52,641 nucleotides of DNA from Rhizobium sp. Root1203 (GTDB lineage Bacteria; Pseudomonadota; Alphaproteobacteria; Rhizobiales; Rhizobiaceae), in assembly GCF_001424945.1 (NCBI RefSeq), contig NZ_LMCW01000024.1:1-52641 (forward strand). The letters are read 5' to 3'. Below the pieces are notes generated by a model. The model searched no databases and had not been told where the DNA came from. It saw nothing but the letters and a program-made list of their open reading frames with translations. This document shows positions 52,277 through 52,641 of this stretch, in pieces. Within the stretch, counting starts at the first letter, position 1. Each line of letters starts with the position of its first letter. A program made the position numbers and the translations under genes.

Positions 52277-52495
52277 ATGTTCGTGTCGAGCTCGCAACAT
52301 ACATGGCTGGCGGAAATTATCTCTCGATCGTCACCGGAAAGAATGAGGTGGTTCAGTTTGATCGCCGCCATCGCGATAGCTCGCGATCTCACTCGCGCGA
52401 CGCGCAACACCAAAGATTTTGAAGGTTTTGGAATCGATATCATCGATCCATGGACAGCTAATGAACGATCTCGTCACCTGTCGTCGGAAAGATGA
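52277..52495 (+). pseudogene. Fragment of a VapC-type PIN-domain toxin gene
   Basis: The frame around 52361-52453 reads IAAIAIARDLTRATRNTKDF then EGFGIDIIDPW, which is the C-terminus of VapC toxins (LIAAxAxxxxLTLATRNTxDFEGxGxxxxNPW). The N-terminal half with the first acidic residues is missing, and the upstream codons do not resemble a PIN domain. No antitoxin gene is visible. Confidence 0.6.
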
Positions 52496-52641
52496 AAAAC
52501 CATGCCGGCATTGTGTTGATCAGGAACTACACATCCCTCAACTGTGAGCGTCCGGCGAACGGATTTTGCTGAACGAGCCAGTTGAGCGATGTTCTGGCAT
52601 TAGAACCAGCATTAGTGCTGGGATTAATTCCAGGTCTGAGA
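52496..52641. other. Right edge, no complete gene
   Basis: A short frame from TTG 52582 runs open to the window edge (LSDVLALEPALVLGLIPGLR); it is too short to judge. Confidence 0.3.

Noticed and set aside
52582..52641. Open frame at the right edge
   Set aside because: Twenty codons truncated by the window end; no start signal, cannot be judged.
1..52641. tRNA, rRNA, CRISPR array, riboswitch or replication origin
   Set aside because: I looked for cloverleaf ends, repeat-spacer periodicity, long conserved RNA motifs and rep/par genes and saw none.

Overview
The window looks like accessory (probably plasmid or island) DNA of a rhizobial alphaproteobacterium. Reasons visible in the sequence: high G+C with rhizobial codon use, a SyrB-like protein and a decayed second copy, four ABC importers of four different classes each with its own regulator, opine-type transport genes, and two large class III adenylate cyclases carrying TPR domains. 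No tRNA, rRNA, CRISPR array, replication gene or intact transposase was seen. Family assignments were made by reading motifs, without a database search.

Layout. 0.5-2.5 kb: an isochorismatase-fold protein, then a divergent MarR regulator/NAD(P)-dependent reductase pair with a perfect palindrome at the regulator start. 2.9-5.2 kb: SyrB-like gene, SyrB-like pseudogene, a conserved rhizobial hypothetical and decayed small frames. 5.2-10.4 kb: a CUT2 sugar importer (SBP, ATPase, permease) divergent from a LacI-family regulator. 10.6-16.0 kb: ROK regulator, SsuC/SsuB/SsuA-type importer and a sulfatase, tightly coupled, with a 25-bp palindrome over the promoter; this reads as uptake and desulfation of a sulfated compound, perhaps a sugar. 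16.2-25.7 kb (minus): glycerophosphodiesterase, HAD phosphatase, SorC regulator, a complete peptide/opine-type importer and a TIM-barrel isomerase; the content resembles the agrocinopine (acc) operon of Ti plasmids. 26-27.3 kb: small hypotheticals and a PPP-type phosphatase. 27.5-32.9 kb: GntR regulator divergent from an M20 amidohydrolase followed by an octopine/nopaline-type importer. 33-38 kb: Gfo/Idh/MocA dehydrogenase, GMC oxidoreductase and two TIM-barrel isomerases, next to remnants of a LacI regulator and an FMN-dependent hydroxy-acid dehydrogenase.

39.4-48.5 kb holds the most unusual structure: two paralogous three-gene modules in mirror image. Each has a membrane adenylate cyclase (cytoplasmic catalytic domain, one membrane span, periplasmic TolB-like/TPR/Cys domain) facing tail to tail a two-gene operon for a secreted ankyrin-repeat protein and a secreted YHS-domain protein. 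A VOC protein, an EamA transporter and an IS110 transposase remnant lie between the modules. I propose a periplasmic sensing system that controls cAMP; this is inference.

48.9-52.6 kb: an XRE/MmyB regulator divergent from an SDR reductase, a VOC protein, a small lipoprotein and a fragment of a VapC-like toxin gene.

Taken together the window is a catabolic and scavenging region in which each importer has a dedicated regulator from a different family (LacI, ROK, SorC, GntR). Several decayed genes indicate repeated gain and loss.
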